64,000 nt of DNA from Nitriliruptor sp040882055 (GCA_040882055.1 JBBECA010000076.1:1-64000), one strand, 5' to 3'. Counted from the first letter of the stretch, positions 41,637 to 50,541 are shown. Made by a program: numbers and translations. Notes: generated by a model not told the origin, from the sequence alone.

Positions 41637-42692
41637 GTGGATCTCGAGGTGGTGCGGGCCGCGACCAGCGTCGAACTGCTCGTCGCGCTCGGCGTCGAAC
41701 ACGGGCTGTCCGCCGAGCAGCTGCTCGCCCCGGCGGGGTTGTCGGGCCGTGAGCTGTCCGCTCCGGACGCCGAGGTGACCGCCGGTGAGGAGCTCGCGGT
41801 GGTACGGGCGCTGGTCGCGGCGCTCGGTGACCCGCCCGGCCTCGGGCTCGCGGCAGGCGGGCGCTACCACCTCACCAGCTACGGGATCTGGGGGTTCGCG
41901 CTGATCTCGAGCCCGACCCTGCGTGCCGCGGTCGACGTCGGCCTCCGCCACCTCGGCTTGACGTACGCGTTGACCGAGATCGAGGTCGTGGTGACGCCGC
42001 CGGACGTCCGCATCGTGCTCGGCGACGCCGAGCTGCCGAGCGACGTACGCCGCTTCGTGGTCGAACGCGATGCGGCCGCGCTCCGCACCGTGCAGCGCGA
42101 CCTGTTCGGCGACGACGTCGCCCTCCGCCGCGTCACCTTCCGCGCCCCGACGCCGCCCGAGCCCGAGGTGCACGCCGGGGTGTTCGGTGGGCCGGTCACC
42201 TTCGGCGCGTCCGTCAACGAGGTGGTGATCGACGCGGCGGCCCTCGACACACCGCTGCCACGCGCTGATGCGCGCACGGCCGCGCTCGCCGAAGCGCAGT
42301 GCGAGCAGCTGCTCGACGTACGGCTGGCACGGGCGGGCACCGCGGGAGCCGTGCGGCAGCGGCTCCTGCACGACCCCTCGGACCCGCCGACGATGGCGGA
42401 GGTCGCGGCCGAGCGTCACGTCACCGAGCGCACGCTCCGCCGCCAGCTCGCCGCGGAGGGGACCAGCTTCCGCCACCTCATCGACGAGGTGCGCAGCGCA
42501 CTCGCGCACGAACTGCTGGTCGAGGCTGGGCTCACCGTCGACCAGACCGCACGCCGGCTCGGTTTCGTCGAGCCTGCCAGCTTCGTCCACGCCTTCCGCC
42601 GGTGGACGGGCACGACACCGGGTGCCTACCGGGATCTCCGCCGCCGCGGGTTCCAGCTGCGGTCACCTCGGCACGGGGGTGGGGTCCGGTAG
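41637..42692 (+). CDS. AraC-family transcriptional regulator
   Basis: 351 residues. An N-terminal arabinose-binding-like domain of the OruR/ArgR type (about 10-195, with TSYGIWGFALISSPTLRAA) is followed by a C-terminal double helix-turn-helix (about 245-335: MAEVAAERHVTERTLRRQL and VDQTARRLGFVEPASFVHAF). GTG 41637 follows GAGGGAG by about 7 nt. It is divergent from the monooxygenase gene and the two 21-bp-spaced repeats lie between them, so it is the likely activator of that operon, responding to an unknown ligand. The stop TAG overlaps the next gene's promoter. Confidence 0.92.
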   Translation: MDLEVVRAATSVELLVALGVEHGLSAEQLLAPAGLSGRELSAPDAEVTAGEELAVVRALVAALGDPPGLGLAAGGRYHLTSYGIWGFALISSPTLRAAVDVGLRHLGLTYALTEIEVVVTPPDVRIVLGDAELPSDVRRFVVERDAAALRTVQRDLFGDDVALRRVTFRAPTPPEPEVHAGVFGGPVTFGASVNEVVIDAAALDTPLPRADARTAALAEAQCEQLLDVRLARAGTAGAVRQRLLHDPSDPPTMAEVAAERHVTERTLRRQLAAEGTSFRHLIDEVRSALAHELLVEAGLTVDQTARRLGFVEPASFVHAFRRWTGTTPGAYRDLRRRGFQLRSPRHGGGVR

Positions 42693-42695
42693 GTT
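42690..42695 (+). promoter_or_regulatory. Putative -10 box TAGGTT containing a stop codon
   Basis: The stop TAG of the AraC gene forms the first half of TAGGTT. The leader to the acyltransferase gene would be about 25 nt and carries GGAGG. Confidence 0.45.
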
Positions 42696-42726
42696 CCGCC
42701 GACACCGTGCAGCTCGGAGGCGCAGC

Positions 42727-43515
42727 GTGGGGAACCCCGTCTACACGTCCGTCATCGGCCTGGTCCTCGCCACGTTCAAGGCGATGGCCTGGGACGTGCG
42801 CGTCACCGGCGCCGAACACGTCCCGGCGACGGGCGGCGGTGTGGTCGCCACCAACCACGTCGGGTACCTGGACTTCGTCTTCAGCGGCTACGGCGTGCGC
42901 CAGCAGGGCAAGCGTCGGCTGCGTTTCGTGGCCAAGCGCGAGGTCTTCGACAACCGCTACTCCGGACCGCTCATGCGCGCGATGGGGCACATCCCGGTGG
43001 ACCGGGGCGGGAACACGGCCGTCGCCATGCGCGAGGTCTCGAACGCGCTCGAGAGCGGCGACCTCGTCGGGATGTTCCCCGAGGGGACGATCAGCCGGTC
43101 CTTCGTGCCGCTCCCCGGTCGACCCGGTGCGGTCAGGATGGCGATGGGTGCCGACGTCCCCCTGATCCCGGGGGCGGTGTGGGGGACCCAGCGGATCCAC
43201 ACCAAGGGGCGCAAGCCCAGCCCCTCACGCGGCGCGGTCGTCACCGTGGCCTTCGGGCCACCGGTCACCTACGAGGCCGGTGAGGACCGCGCGGCGGTGC
43301 ACGCCCGGCTGATGGCGGCGATCGGCGAGCTCGTCACCCGAGCGCAGGACGAGTACCCGCAGGCGCCGGCATCACCGGACGATGCGTGGTGGCAGCCGGC
43401 CCACCTCGGTGGCACGGCGCCGACCCCCGAGGAAGCCGAACGGCGGGCTACCGAGGAGGCAGCCCGCCGTCGGGCGGAGCGATCGGGGCAGCGTCGCCCC
43501 CCCGAGTCGAGCTGA
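42727..43515 (+). CDS. 1-acyl-glycerol-3-phosphate acyltransferase-like protein
   Basis: 262 residues, PlsC family. The catalytic HX4D is His44-Asp49 (NHVGYLDF); the substrate motif FPEGTIS follows. Family members acylate lysophosphatidic acid or related lipids at the membrane. An N-terminal hydrophobic segment (8-22) may anchor it. The C-terminal 50 residues are Glu/Arg-rich and extra to the fold. GTG 42727 is 5 nt after GGAGG. Likely phospholipid or glycolipid synthesis. Confidence 0.9.
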   Translation: MGNPVYTSVIGLVLATFKAMAWDVRVTGAEHVPATGGGVVATNHVGYLDFVFSGYGVRQQGKRRLRFVAKREVFDNRYSGPLMRAMGHIPVDRGGNTAVAMREVSNALESGDLVGMFPEGTISRSFVPLPGRPGAVRMAMGADVPLIPGAVWGTQRIHTKGRKPSPSRGAVVTVAFGPPVTYEAGEDRAAVHARLMAAIGELVTRAQDEYPQAPASPDDAWWQPAHLGGTAPTPEEAERRATEEAARRRAERSGQRRPPESS

Positions 43516-43522
43516 GCTGATC

Positions 43523-44971
43523 TCAGCGGCTGTTGCGACGGCCGCTGTCGCGCGCGCCGCCACGGGGGGTGCCGCCGCTGCGCTGGCCACCGGCGCCGCC
43601 GCCGCGCTTCGCGCCGCCGCCGTTGCGCTGCCCGCCGCCGCCACCGCCGCCGTTGTCGGTGCGCTTGGGGCCGCCGCTGCGCTGGCCGCCGCCGCCACGT
43701 GGGCGGCCGCCACCGGTGCGGGGCGCGCCGCCGCCCTTGCCCTTGACCCCGCCGGTGCGGTGGGGCCGGACGTGGGGGAGGGTCGGGGTCGGGAAGTCGT
43801 CGGTGGTCAGCAGGTCGACGTCCACGTGGTGCAGGCCGCGCGGGAGGTCGAGCGCGATCTGCATCTTGTCGACGTCGGTGGACTCCTCGTCACCGACGAA
43901 CGAGACCACGACGCCCTCGGCGCCCGCCCGGCCGGTGCGGCCCGAACGGTGCACGTAGTCCTTGGAGTCGGCGGGGAGGTCGTAGTGCACGACCACGGCG
44001 ACGTCGTCGACGTGGATCCCGCGGGCCGCGACGTCGGTCGCGACGAGCGTGCTCACCGAACCGTTGGAGAACTCGCGGAGCGCCTTCTCGCGCTGACGCT
44101 GGCTGCGATCGCCGTGGATCGCCGCCGTCGTGATGCCGTCGGTCGCCAGCTGCCGAGCCAGGCGATCCGCGCCCCGCTTGGTACGCGTGAACACGATGGC
44201 CGGGGACATCTCGCGGAGGACCTTGGCGGTCACGGCGCGCCGCATCGGACGCTCGGCCGGCCAGAACAGGTGGCGGACGTCACCGCGTTCCTCCGCGGGG
44301 GTGGACACCTCGCGTCGGACCGGATCGCGCTGGTAGCGACGGACGAGCTCATCGACGTCGCCGTCGAGCGTGGCCGAGAACAGCAGGGTCTGGCGGTCAT
44401 CGCGGCACGCGTCGAGCAGGCGCTTGACCTCGGGCAGGAAGCCCATGTCGGCCATGCGGTCGGCCTCGTCGAGCACGACCAGCTCCACGTCGCCGAGGCT
44501 GATGTCGCCGCGGCGGACGAGGTCGGCGAGCCGGCCGGGACAGGCGACGACGATGTCGACGCCGGCACGGAGCCGCTTGACGTCCTTCCTGATGTCGGTG
44601 CCACCGAAGATCGTGGCGACGCGGCGGCCGCGCAGCTCGGCGAGCGGCTGGAGGGTGTCCTTGACCTGCGTCGCCAGCTCACGGGTGGGGACCAGAAGCA
44701 GGGCGCGCGGACGGCCCGGGGCGCCCTTGCCGACCCGTGCGGCGACGGGGATGGCGAAGGCGAGGGTCTTGCCGGAGCCGGTGGGCGCCTTGCCGGACAG
44801 GTCGCGGCCGGCGAGGGCGTCCTCGACGGTCAGCTCCTGGATCGGGAACGGACTCGTGATGCCGAGCTGGTCGAGCTTGCGGGCGAACTCCGCCGGCACG
44901 CCGAGGTCGGCGAAGGTGCGCGGGGAGGGCGAGGGAGAGTCGGGGCGTGCGGGAGCGGTGGTACGGGACAT
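43523..44971 (-). CDS. DEAD-box RNA helicase with RGG-type tail
   Basis: 482 residues. All core motifs are present: Q-motif region, APTGSGKT (62-69), PTRELA, DEAD (VLDEADRMADMG), SAT, 'ATDVAARGIHVDD' and HRSGRTGRAG. The last 75 or so residues are Gly/Arg-rich (RGG-like), an RNA-binding tail seen in RhlE- and CsdA-type helicases. It would unwind RNA in ribosome assembly or decay. ATG 44971 is preferred to upstream codons, where the sequence is not protein-like. The upstream gap is long, with a possible leader of about 250 nt. Confidence 0.93.
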   Translation of the reverse strand: MSRTTAPARPDSPSPSPRTFADLGVPAEFARKLDQLGITSPFPIQELTVEDALAGRDLSGKAPTGSGKTLAFAIPVAARVGKGAPGRPRALLLVPTRELATQVKDTLQPLAELRGRRVATIFGGTDIRKDVKRLRAGVDIVVACPGRLADLVRRGDISLGDVELVVLDEADRMADMGFLPEVKRLLDACRDDRQTLLFSATLDGDVDELVRRYQRDPVRREVSTPAEERGDVRHLFWPAERPMRRAVTAKVLREMSPAIVFTRTKRGADRLARQLATDGITTAAIHGDRSQRQREKALREFSNGSVSTLVATDVAARGIHVDDVAVVVHYDLPADSKDYVHRSGRTGRAGAEGVVVSFVGDEESTDVDKMQIALDLPRGLHHVDVDLLTTDDFPTPTLPHVRPHRTGGVKGKGGGAPRTGGGRPRGGGGQRSGGPKRTDNGGGGGGGQRNGGGAKRGGGAGGQRSGGTPRGGARDSGRRNSR

Positions 44972-45331
44972 GAGGTCTCGAGTGCTGGTGCGCCGGGCTG
45001 TGGGGGCGCGGTGGCGCCACGACCGGGTCGGCCGGGGCGAGCAGCGATCGTGCGCGCACACGGCGAGGCCGGGGGCACGAGAGGATCGGTGCGTGGTGGA
45101 CACGCAGCCGGAGGTCGCTCGGCCCTGGTGGTGCGAGTCGGCGATCCGCGTCGGGGGCCGGTCCGCGGAGTGTCTCCGGGGGCGGCGGGCTGACGCGCGT
45201 GTCGTCGCCAGGAGCGCGACGTGGTGGGACCGTACCAGCTCGCTGGCCCCGAGCGCGTGTACCGCTCCGGTCGGTCGTCACGGGCCCGTCGGGTGAACCG
45301 GAGCGGAGCCGACCCTGGTTGGCTGCGCACC
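44972..45331. other. Divergent gap between helicase and methyltransferase genes
   Basis: 360 bases with no gene. It has a GGCGC/GCGCC hairpin near 45006-45019 (loop GGTG) in the helicase direction, and a minus-strand TACGGT near its far end. Otherwise nothing recognised. The methyltransferase gene has no clear promoter here. Confidence 0.5.
45229..45234 (-). promoter_or_regulatory. Putative -10 box TACGGT for the helicase gene
   Basis: Minus-strand TACGGT; would give a leader of roughly 250 nt, unusually long for this window. Confidence 0.3.
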
Positions 45332-46144
45332 ATGGCCGAGCTGGTGCACCTGTCGGACCCGAGCGACCCCGCGCTCGGTGACTACGCCGCGCTCACCGAC
45401 CCCGCGCTGCGCAAGCGCTACGAGAACCGTGCCGGGGTGTTCATCGCGGAGGGGCCGAACCCGGTGCGCGAGCTCGTCACCTCGCCGTACCCGGTGCGTT
45501 CGCTGCTGGTGGCCGAGGAACGGGTCGCCGAGGTCACCGACCTGCTCGTGGCCGTCGATGCACCGGTCTACGTGGTCCCGCGGGACGTGCTGTACGAGCT
45601 GGTGCGCTTCCCGCTCCACCAGGGCGTGCTCGGTTGCGGGGTCCGCCGCGACCCCCCCGTCGTCGACGCCGTCGTGCACGGCGCCCGCCGCCTCCTCGTG
45701 CTCGAGGGGCTCAACGACCACGAGAACCTCGGCACGCTGTTCCGTTCGGCGCGAGGGCTCGGCTACCAGGGGGTCCTGCTCGGTCCCGGGTGTGCCGACC
45801 CGCTCTACCGGCGCAGCGTCCGGGTCTCGATGGGCCACGTCCTGCACGTGCCGTTCGCCCGGGTCGACGGCGAGGTGGGGCGTTCGCTCGAGGCGCTGCA
45901 CGCGTCCGGTGTGCGGACCGTCGCACTCACCCCGGACCCGGACGCCCCGGACCTGCGCCGCACCGCGGACGAGCTCGGGGACCGACCCGTGGCCCTGCTG
46001 CTCGGTGCCGAGGGGCCGGGGTTGTCGACCGCGGCGCTCACCGGCGCCCACCTCCGTGCGCGGATCCCGATGCGAGGGGGCGTGGATTCGCTCAACGTCG
46101 CGGCCGCCGGCGCGATCGCGATGCACGCCCTCGGGCCCCGCTGA
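45332..46144 (+). CDS. SpoU/TrmH family RNA 2'-O-methyltransferase
   Basis: 270 residues. An N-terminal RNA-binding domain (about 1-105) and a SPOUT knot domain with the three motifs: 'NDHENLGTLFRSARG', 'LLLGAEGPGLS' and 'IPMRGGVDSLNVAAAGAIAM'. It methylates a ribose of rRNA or tRNA with S-adenosylmethionine; the site is not predictable. The ATG at 45332 has no clear Shine-Dalgarno sequence. The frame is open upstream for another 37 codons that are not protein-like. Confidence 0.92.
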   Translation: MAELVHLSDPSDPALGDYAALTDPALRKRYENRAGVFIAEGPNPVRELVTSPYPVRSLLVAEERVAEVTDLLVAVDAPVYVVPRDVLYELVRFPLHQGVLGCGVRRDPPVVDAVVHGARRLLVLEGLNDHENLGTLFRSARGLGYQGVLLGPGCADPLYRRSVRVSMGHVLHVPFARVDGEVGRSLEALHASGVRTVALTPDPDAPDLRRTADELGDRPVALLLGAEGPGLSTAALTGAHLRARIPMRGGVDSLNVAAAGAIAMHALGPR

Positions 46145-46227
46145 CACCCGGCGCCTCGCGCCATCCGGCAGCCGAACCGACGGGAGGGACCGGGCCGTCT
46201 CGGCCACGGCCGCGGCCGACCGCCCGG

Positions 46228-46233
46228 TAGCGT
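46228..46233 (+). promoter_or_regulatory. Putative -10 box TAGCGT
   Basis: Leader of about 21 nt with GGAGGAG ahead of the SDR start at 46261. Confidence 0.45.
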
Positions 46234-46260
46234 CCCCCGGGTCGTCGTGGAGGAGCCAGG

Positions 46261-47067
46261 GTGCACGTACGGGACGCGGTCGTCGTCATCACCGGAGCGG
46301 GCAGCGGTATCGGTGCCGCGATGGCGCGACGGTTCACGCAGGAAGGTGCCGCAGCGCTGTTGCTCGCCGACATCGATGCCGCTGCGGTGGAGCGCCTCGC
46401 CGGTGAGCTCGGGACCGACCGGTGTCGCACCTTGGCGCAGCGCGTCGATGTCGCCGACCGGGCACAGGTCGAGGCCATGGTGGCCACGGCCGAACGCGAG
46501 CTCGGCGGGATCGATCTGCTGTGCTCGAACGCCGGGCTCGGCTCGGGAGCGGGTCTCGATGCCGCCGACGAGGACTGGGCCCGGCTCTGGGACATCAACG
46601 TCATGGCGCACGTCCACGCGGCTCGGGCGGCGCTGCCGGCGATGCTCGAACGTGGATCCGGCTACCTGCTGCAGACGGCGTCGGCGGCGGGGCTGCTGAC
46701 GACACCGGGCGACGCGGCCTACACGGCCACCAAGCACGCGGCCGTCGGGCTCGCCGAGTGGATCGCGGTGACCTACGGCGGACGTGGCATCAAGGTGAGC
46801 GCGCTCTGCCCGCAGGCGGTGAACACCCCGTTGCTGCAGGGACCGGCGGAGGAGGGCAACGCCTCGGCCGTCGCCGTCCGCAACGCCTCGGCGGTGCTCG
46901 AGCCCGAGGACGTCGCCGAAGCGGTCGTGCGTGGGCTCGAGGACGAGCGGTTCCTGATCCTGCCCCACCCTGAGGTCGCCGACCACGTCGCCTTCAAGGC
47001 GGCCGACCGGGACCGCTGGATCGGCGCGATCCGCCGCGCCCTGACGGGATCGGGCACGCTCGCCTGA
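46261..47067 (+). CDS. Short-chain dehydrogenase/reductase
   Basis: 268 residues. Classical SDR with TGAGSGIG (11-18), SNAGLGSG, a catalytic Ser in 'QTASAAG' and Tyr-Thr-Ala-Thr-Lys (about 158-162). Substrate unknown. GTG 46261 follows GGAGGAG by 6 nt and a TAGCGT box by 27 nt. It stands alone between the methyltransferase gene and a convergent hypothetical gene. Confidence 0.9.
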   Translation: MHVRDAVVVITGAGSGIGAAMARRFTQEGAAALLLADIDAAAVERLAGELGTDRCRTLAQRVDVADRAQVEAMVATAERELGGIDLLCSNAGLGSGAGLDAADEDWARLWDINVMAHVHAARAALPAMLERGSGYLLQTASAAGLLTTPGDAAYTATKHAAVGLAEWIAVTYGGRGIKVSALCPQAVNTPLLQGPAEEGNASAVAVRNASAVLEPEDVAEAVVRGLEDERFLILPHPEVADHVAFKAADRDRWIGAIRRALTGSGTLA

Positions 47068-47094
47068 CGCGGCTCCTCCGCGCCCACCCCCGGG

Positions 47095-47541
47095 TTACCC
47101 GGCACGTTCGCCGATCGCGGGCCGTGGGCCACCGGGTTGCCGCGGCACCTTCACGAGCGCAGCGCTCGGACCGCGCCGCGCGAGGAACGCCTGCATCATC
47201 GGCAACGATTCGAGCCAGCCGTCCGGAGCCCGTGCCCCGCCCTCGAGCGCGCGGTGCAGCGCGTGCCGTTGCTGGCGCAGCCACGCCGCGGCCGCGATGC
47301 ACTGGTCCCGGGTGAGGGCGTCGGTGCGGACGAGGAAGGAGTCGTCCCCGTCGTGCAGGTAGCGCTCCCACCCGGTGCGGAGCACCCAGTGGTCGGGATC
47401 GTGCAGCAGCCAGCTGAGCCGCGCACGAGCGTCGCGGTTCATGCGCGGCGGGACGGCGCGACGATGGCCGGCCCCGACCGGCCGTCGTTGTGTGCCGATC
47501 GGGATCTCCCCGGTCAGTTCGGTGGCGTGCTCGTCAACCAC
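47095..47541 (-). CDS. Hypothetical protein
   Basis: 148 residues, no family recognised. A conserved-looking core (ARLSWLLHDPDHWVLRTGWE, then LVRTDALTRDQCIAAAAWL) is helical with several Trp and a Cys. The GTG at 47541 overlaps the end of the epimerase gene by 8 nt and follows GAGG by about 8 nt; an alternative ATG at 47442 lacks a ribosome-binding site. Second gene of a pair with the epimerase gene. Confidence 0.65.
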   Translation of the reverse strand: MVDEHATELTGEIPIGTQRRPVGAGHRRAVPPRMNRDARARLSWLLHDPDHWVLRTGWERYLHDGDDSFLVRTDALTRDQCIAAAAWLRQQRHALHRALEGGARAPDGWLESLPMMQAFLARRGPSAALVKVPRQPGGPRPAIGERAG

Positions 47542-48454
47542 GGGGCGTGCCTCCCTGCCAGCTGTCGGCGATCTCGGCCATCGCCGCGTCGAAGCTCCGT
47601 GACGGCCGTACGTCGAGCGTGGCGGTGAGGTTCACCGTCGCGTAGCGCCCACGCCAGATGGGCCCGGGCTCGGGTGCGGTGTCCGGTACCTGACCCAGGA
47701 ACGCGACGACGGCGTCGCGGTAGTCGCCGAAGGTCACGTGACCGCCGACGACGTTGGCCGTCAACCCCCGGACCACCTCGGCGTCGGCGTCGAGTGCGGC
47801 GACGACGGCGTCGACCAGGTCCTCGACGTGCACCCAACCGAAGGTGCTCTCGGGTCGGATGGCTGGCGCCTGGCCGTCCCGGATCCGTGCCGGCACCCGG
47901 GTCCCCCACGTGGAGGTCGGGCCAGCGCCGAGCACGGCGGGTGGTCGCAGGATCGTCCCCACCAGCCCGTTACGGATCGCGAGCGTCACCACGTCCTCGG
48001 CCGCGGCCTTGGTGGTGGCGTAGGCGCTGCCGGACGAGCTGGTCGGCGGCGCCTCGCCATCGCGGGCGACGAGCGGGTCATCCTCGCGGACCTCCCGATC
48101 GCCGGTGGCGGCGAGGTCGTAGACCGAGGTGGTCGAGATGTGGATCAAGCGTTGTCCGGCGAGCAGCGCGGCGCCCGCGACCGCCTGGGTGCCGTCGACG
48201 TTGACGGCGTGGGCCGTCGCGTGGTCCGGTCCCGCGGTCGCAGCGGCGTGGACGACGGCGCTGGCCCGGCGGCCCGCCTGCTGGAGCCCCTCGAGATCAC
48301 CGAGCGGCACGATGCGTTGTTCGACGTCGAGCGCGTCGAGCTCATCGGACGGCGAACGGACGACCGCGACCACGTCGTCGCCGCGTGCCGCCAGCCGTCG
48401 GGCGATCCGGCCACCGACGAAGCCGGTCGCACCTGTCACCAGGACCGTGCCCAC
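47534..48454 (-). CDS. NAD-dependent epimerase/dehydratase family protein
   Basis: 306 residues. Extended SDR: GATGFVGG (8-15) binds NAD(P), with 'SAYATTKAAAE' carrying the Tyr-X3-Lys pair, and 'HISTTSVYD' the Ser. Members convert nucleotide sugars or reduce carbonyls; no clear substrate. GTG 48454 is the first codon of the VLVTG strand. A minus-strand TACCGT lies about 47 nt upstream. Confidence 0.88.
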   Translation of the reverse strand: MGTVLVTGATGFVGGRIARRLAARGDDVVAVVRSPSDELDALDVEQRIVPLGDLEGLQQAGRRASAVVHAAATAGPDHATAHAVNVDGTQAVAGAALLAGQRLIHISTTSVYDLAATGDREVREDDPLVARDGEAPPTSSSGSAYATTKAAAEDVVTLAIRNGLVGTILRPPAVLGAGPTSTWGTRVPARIRDGQAPAIRPESTFGWVHVEDLVDAVVAALDADAEVVRGLTANVVGGHVTFGDYRDAVVAFLGQVPDTAPEPGPIWRGRYATVNLTATLDVRPSRSFDAAMAEIADSWQGGTPRG

Positions 48455-48500
48455 ACCAGCCTCCGTGCGTCGGTACCGCCGTCTGCAACCCCACCGAGGG

Positions 48501-48506
48501 ACGGTA
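48501..48506 (-). promoter_or_regulatory. Putative -10 box TACCGT for the epimerase gene
   Basis: Minus-strand TACCGT; leader of about 40 nt. Confidence 0.4.
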
Positions 48507-48561
48507 TCGGGTGGCGCTGGTGGGCACCGAGCCCGGCCCCCGGTCGCCCGCGCTCCCAGGT

Positions 48562-50427
48562 TCAGCGGGCAAGGATCCGCACCTCGCGGATCTCGCCGCG
48601 GAAACCGCTGCCGGCGTCGGGGAGGTCGGTGAACCACACCAGGACGGTGCGGACCTCAGCCTCCGGGAGGTTCGGGAACTGCAGCTGCGTGGCGGGGACC
48701 TCACCGTCGCCGAGCCGGGTCCCCCAATCGTCCGGCCCGGTCTCGGGCGAGGGCGGGCCGTCCGCCGATGCCCACAGCTCGATGGAGCCCCCCGCGTCCG
48801 AGAGCTCCACCTCGACGCGGTCGAGCGCCGTGGGCTCCTCGAGCTCGAACCACACGCCGACACCGGCCTTGTCGAAGCCGCCGAAGTCCGCGCTGTTGTA
48901 GGTCTCGGTGGGCCAGTAGGTCTCGGAGTCGCCGTCGTGGGCGAGCGGCACGTCCCCGTTCCGCTCGCTCTGGTCACCGTCGGGGTCGTGGTCACCGGCG
49001 GCGGCGATGGCGAGCGGCTGGTCCGAGTCGGCGCCGCCCCCGGGGGTCGGGGAGGCGGTCGCGTCGTCACCGGAGGGGTCGGACGGCGCGGTGCGGTCGA
49101 ACCCGATGGCTACCGCGGCGATCGCGGCGAGGGCACCGGCGGCGAGCACCCAACGCCGCGCCCCCGGGGGACCGCCACCCGAGCTGCGCCGACCCGCGGT
49201 CTCGGCGTCGTCCGCCGCCTCCGCGGGCGCGGCGCCGTGGTCGGTGGGGATCTCAGAGGTGATGTCGCGGGCACGTGCGTGCTCGCCGCTCGGCGCTTCG
49301 GGCGGGCTCTGGCCGACCGAGGGGACGCTGCCGAGCGTGCCGCCGCTCGTCGTGATGGCGCGCGTCGCCCCGACCTCGCCGCCCGGGGTCTCATCGCCGG
49401 TGGCGTCCCCGTCCGTCGAGGTGGAGCGCGAAGGCCGTGGCTGGGCCTCGGGCGTGGCGTCCGCGTGCGGATCGAGCGGAGCGTCGAGGTCCAGGGGCGC
49501 CGGCCCCACCGGGTCGATGCGGTCGGAGGCGACGGGGGTGGTGTTGCGGGAGGGGACCGCGGCGATGCGTGCAGCCAGCGCGGCCGGGGCGCCCGCGGTC
49601 GCGAACGGGCCGAGGGCCCGCGCCAGCTCGGCCCCGTCCGCGGGGCGCTGTCGTGGCTCGAGTCGCGTCGCCCACTCGATGATCTCGTCGAGGCCAGGTG
49701 GGACGTCGGCCACCAGCGAGTCGATCGGCGGGAGGGGGGTGTTCAGCCGCCGAGCCGCGACCTCGACGGGGTTGCCCTCGCCGAACGGGGCCTGGCCGGT
49801 GAGGATCTCGTGCAACACCAGACCGAGGGCGTAGACGTCGGCCCGGCCGTCGACGGGGTCGTCGCGCAGCTGTTCGGGGGCGAGGTAGCGAGCGGTCCCG
49901 AGCACCATCCCCGTGCGGGTGAGTCGGGCGGTCGCGGCGCCGAACGCCCGAGCGATACCGAAGTCCGCCAGCTTCGCGTCCCCGTCGTTGGTCAGCAGCA
50001 CGTTGCCTGGCTTGACGTCCCGGTGGACGATCCCGGCCTCGTGGGCGGTGCCGAGCGCGGAGGCGACCTGGCGACCGATGGTCGCGGCCACCGCTGCCGG
50101 CAGCGGCCCATCGGTCAGGATGTCGGCGAGGTTGACCCCCTCGACGAGCTCCATGACGAGGTAGTCGTCGCCCTCGTCGCGCCCGAGGTCGTAGACGAGC
50201 ACGGCGTTCGGGTGGGTGAGCTTGGCGGCGGCGGTGGCCTCGGTGCGGAAACGGGCCCCGGCGTCGGGATCGTCGGCGAGGTCGGCGTGCAGCAGCTTGA
50301 CGGCCACGGAACGGTCGAGCGCACGGTCGTGGCCACGCCAGACGGTGCCCGCGCCGCCAGTACCGAGGCGGTCACGCAGCTCGTAGCGTTCGGCGAGGAC
50401 ACGCCCCCGCTGGCTGCTTCCTGCCAC
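48562..50427 (-). CDS. Ser/Thr protein kinase with extracellular discoidin-like domain
   Basis: 621 residues. Hanks-type kinase domain (about 16-275): Lys44 (VAVK), the catalytic HRD loop with Asp137 (VHRDVKPGN) and DFG (155-157) are intact. A Pro/Thr/Glu-rich linker (about 280-415) and one membrane helix (about 425-445) follow, then an extracellular part ending in an F5/8-type C-like beta domain (about 490-621; DGDSETYWPTETY). A similar outer domain is found on the kinase-like part of mycobacterial MviN, so sensing of glycan or wall is plausible. GTG 50427 follows GGAGG by 7 nt. Confidence 0.92.
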   Translation of the reverse strand: MAGSSQRGRVLAERYELRDRLGTGGAGTVWRGHDRALDRSVAVKLLHADLADDPDAGARFRTEATAAAKLTHPNAVLVYDLGRDEGDDYLVMELVEGVNLADILTDGPLPAAVAATIGRQVASALGTAHEAGIVHRDVKPGNVLLTNDGDAKLADFGIARAFGAATARLTRTGMVLGTARYLAPEQLRDDPVDGRADVYALGLVLHEILTGQAPFGEGNPVEVAARRLNTPLPPIDSLVADVPPGLDEIIEWATRLEPRQRPADGAELARALGPFATAGAPAALAARIAAVPSRNTTPVASDRIDPVGPAPLDLDAPLDPHADATPEAQPRPSRSTSTDGDATGDETPGGEVGATRAITTSGGTLGSVPSVGQSPPEAPSGEHARARDITSEIPTDHGAAPAEAADDAETAGRRSSGGGPPGARRWVLAAGALAAIAAVAIGFDRTAPSDPSGDDATASPTPGGGADSDQPLAIAAAGDHDPDGDQSERNGDVPLAHDGDSETYWPTETYNSADFGGFDKAGVGVWFELEEPTALDRVEVELSDAGGSIELWASADGPPSPETGPDDWGTRLGDGEVPATQLQFPNLPEAEVRTVLVWFTDLPDAGSGFRGEIREVRILAR

Positions 50428-50506
50428 GCACGCCTCCGCGGACCGTGGACACCGGACGCTGGGTACCAGCCAGCGGACGCACGGCGGTCTCGCGTGCGAC
50501 CGGGGC

Positions 50507-50512
50507 ACCGTA
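50507..50512 (-). promoter_or_regulatory. Putative -10 box TACGGT for the kinase gene
   Basis: Minus-strand TACGGT; leader of about 73 nt. The palindrome at 50521-50541 covers the spacer and -35 region. Confidence 0.4.
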
Positions 50513-50520
50513 ACGGCTCG

Positions 50521-50541
50521 GCCTGAGAGGGTCTCTCAGGC
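50521..50541. promoter_or_regulatory. 9-bp-arm palindrome, operator-like
   Basis: Arms GCCTGAGAG and CTCTCAGGC flank GGT, perfectly. It lies between the divergent kinase and aldo/keto reductase genes, just upstream of the kinase -10 box: a fitting place for a repressor. Confidence 0.5.
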
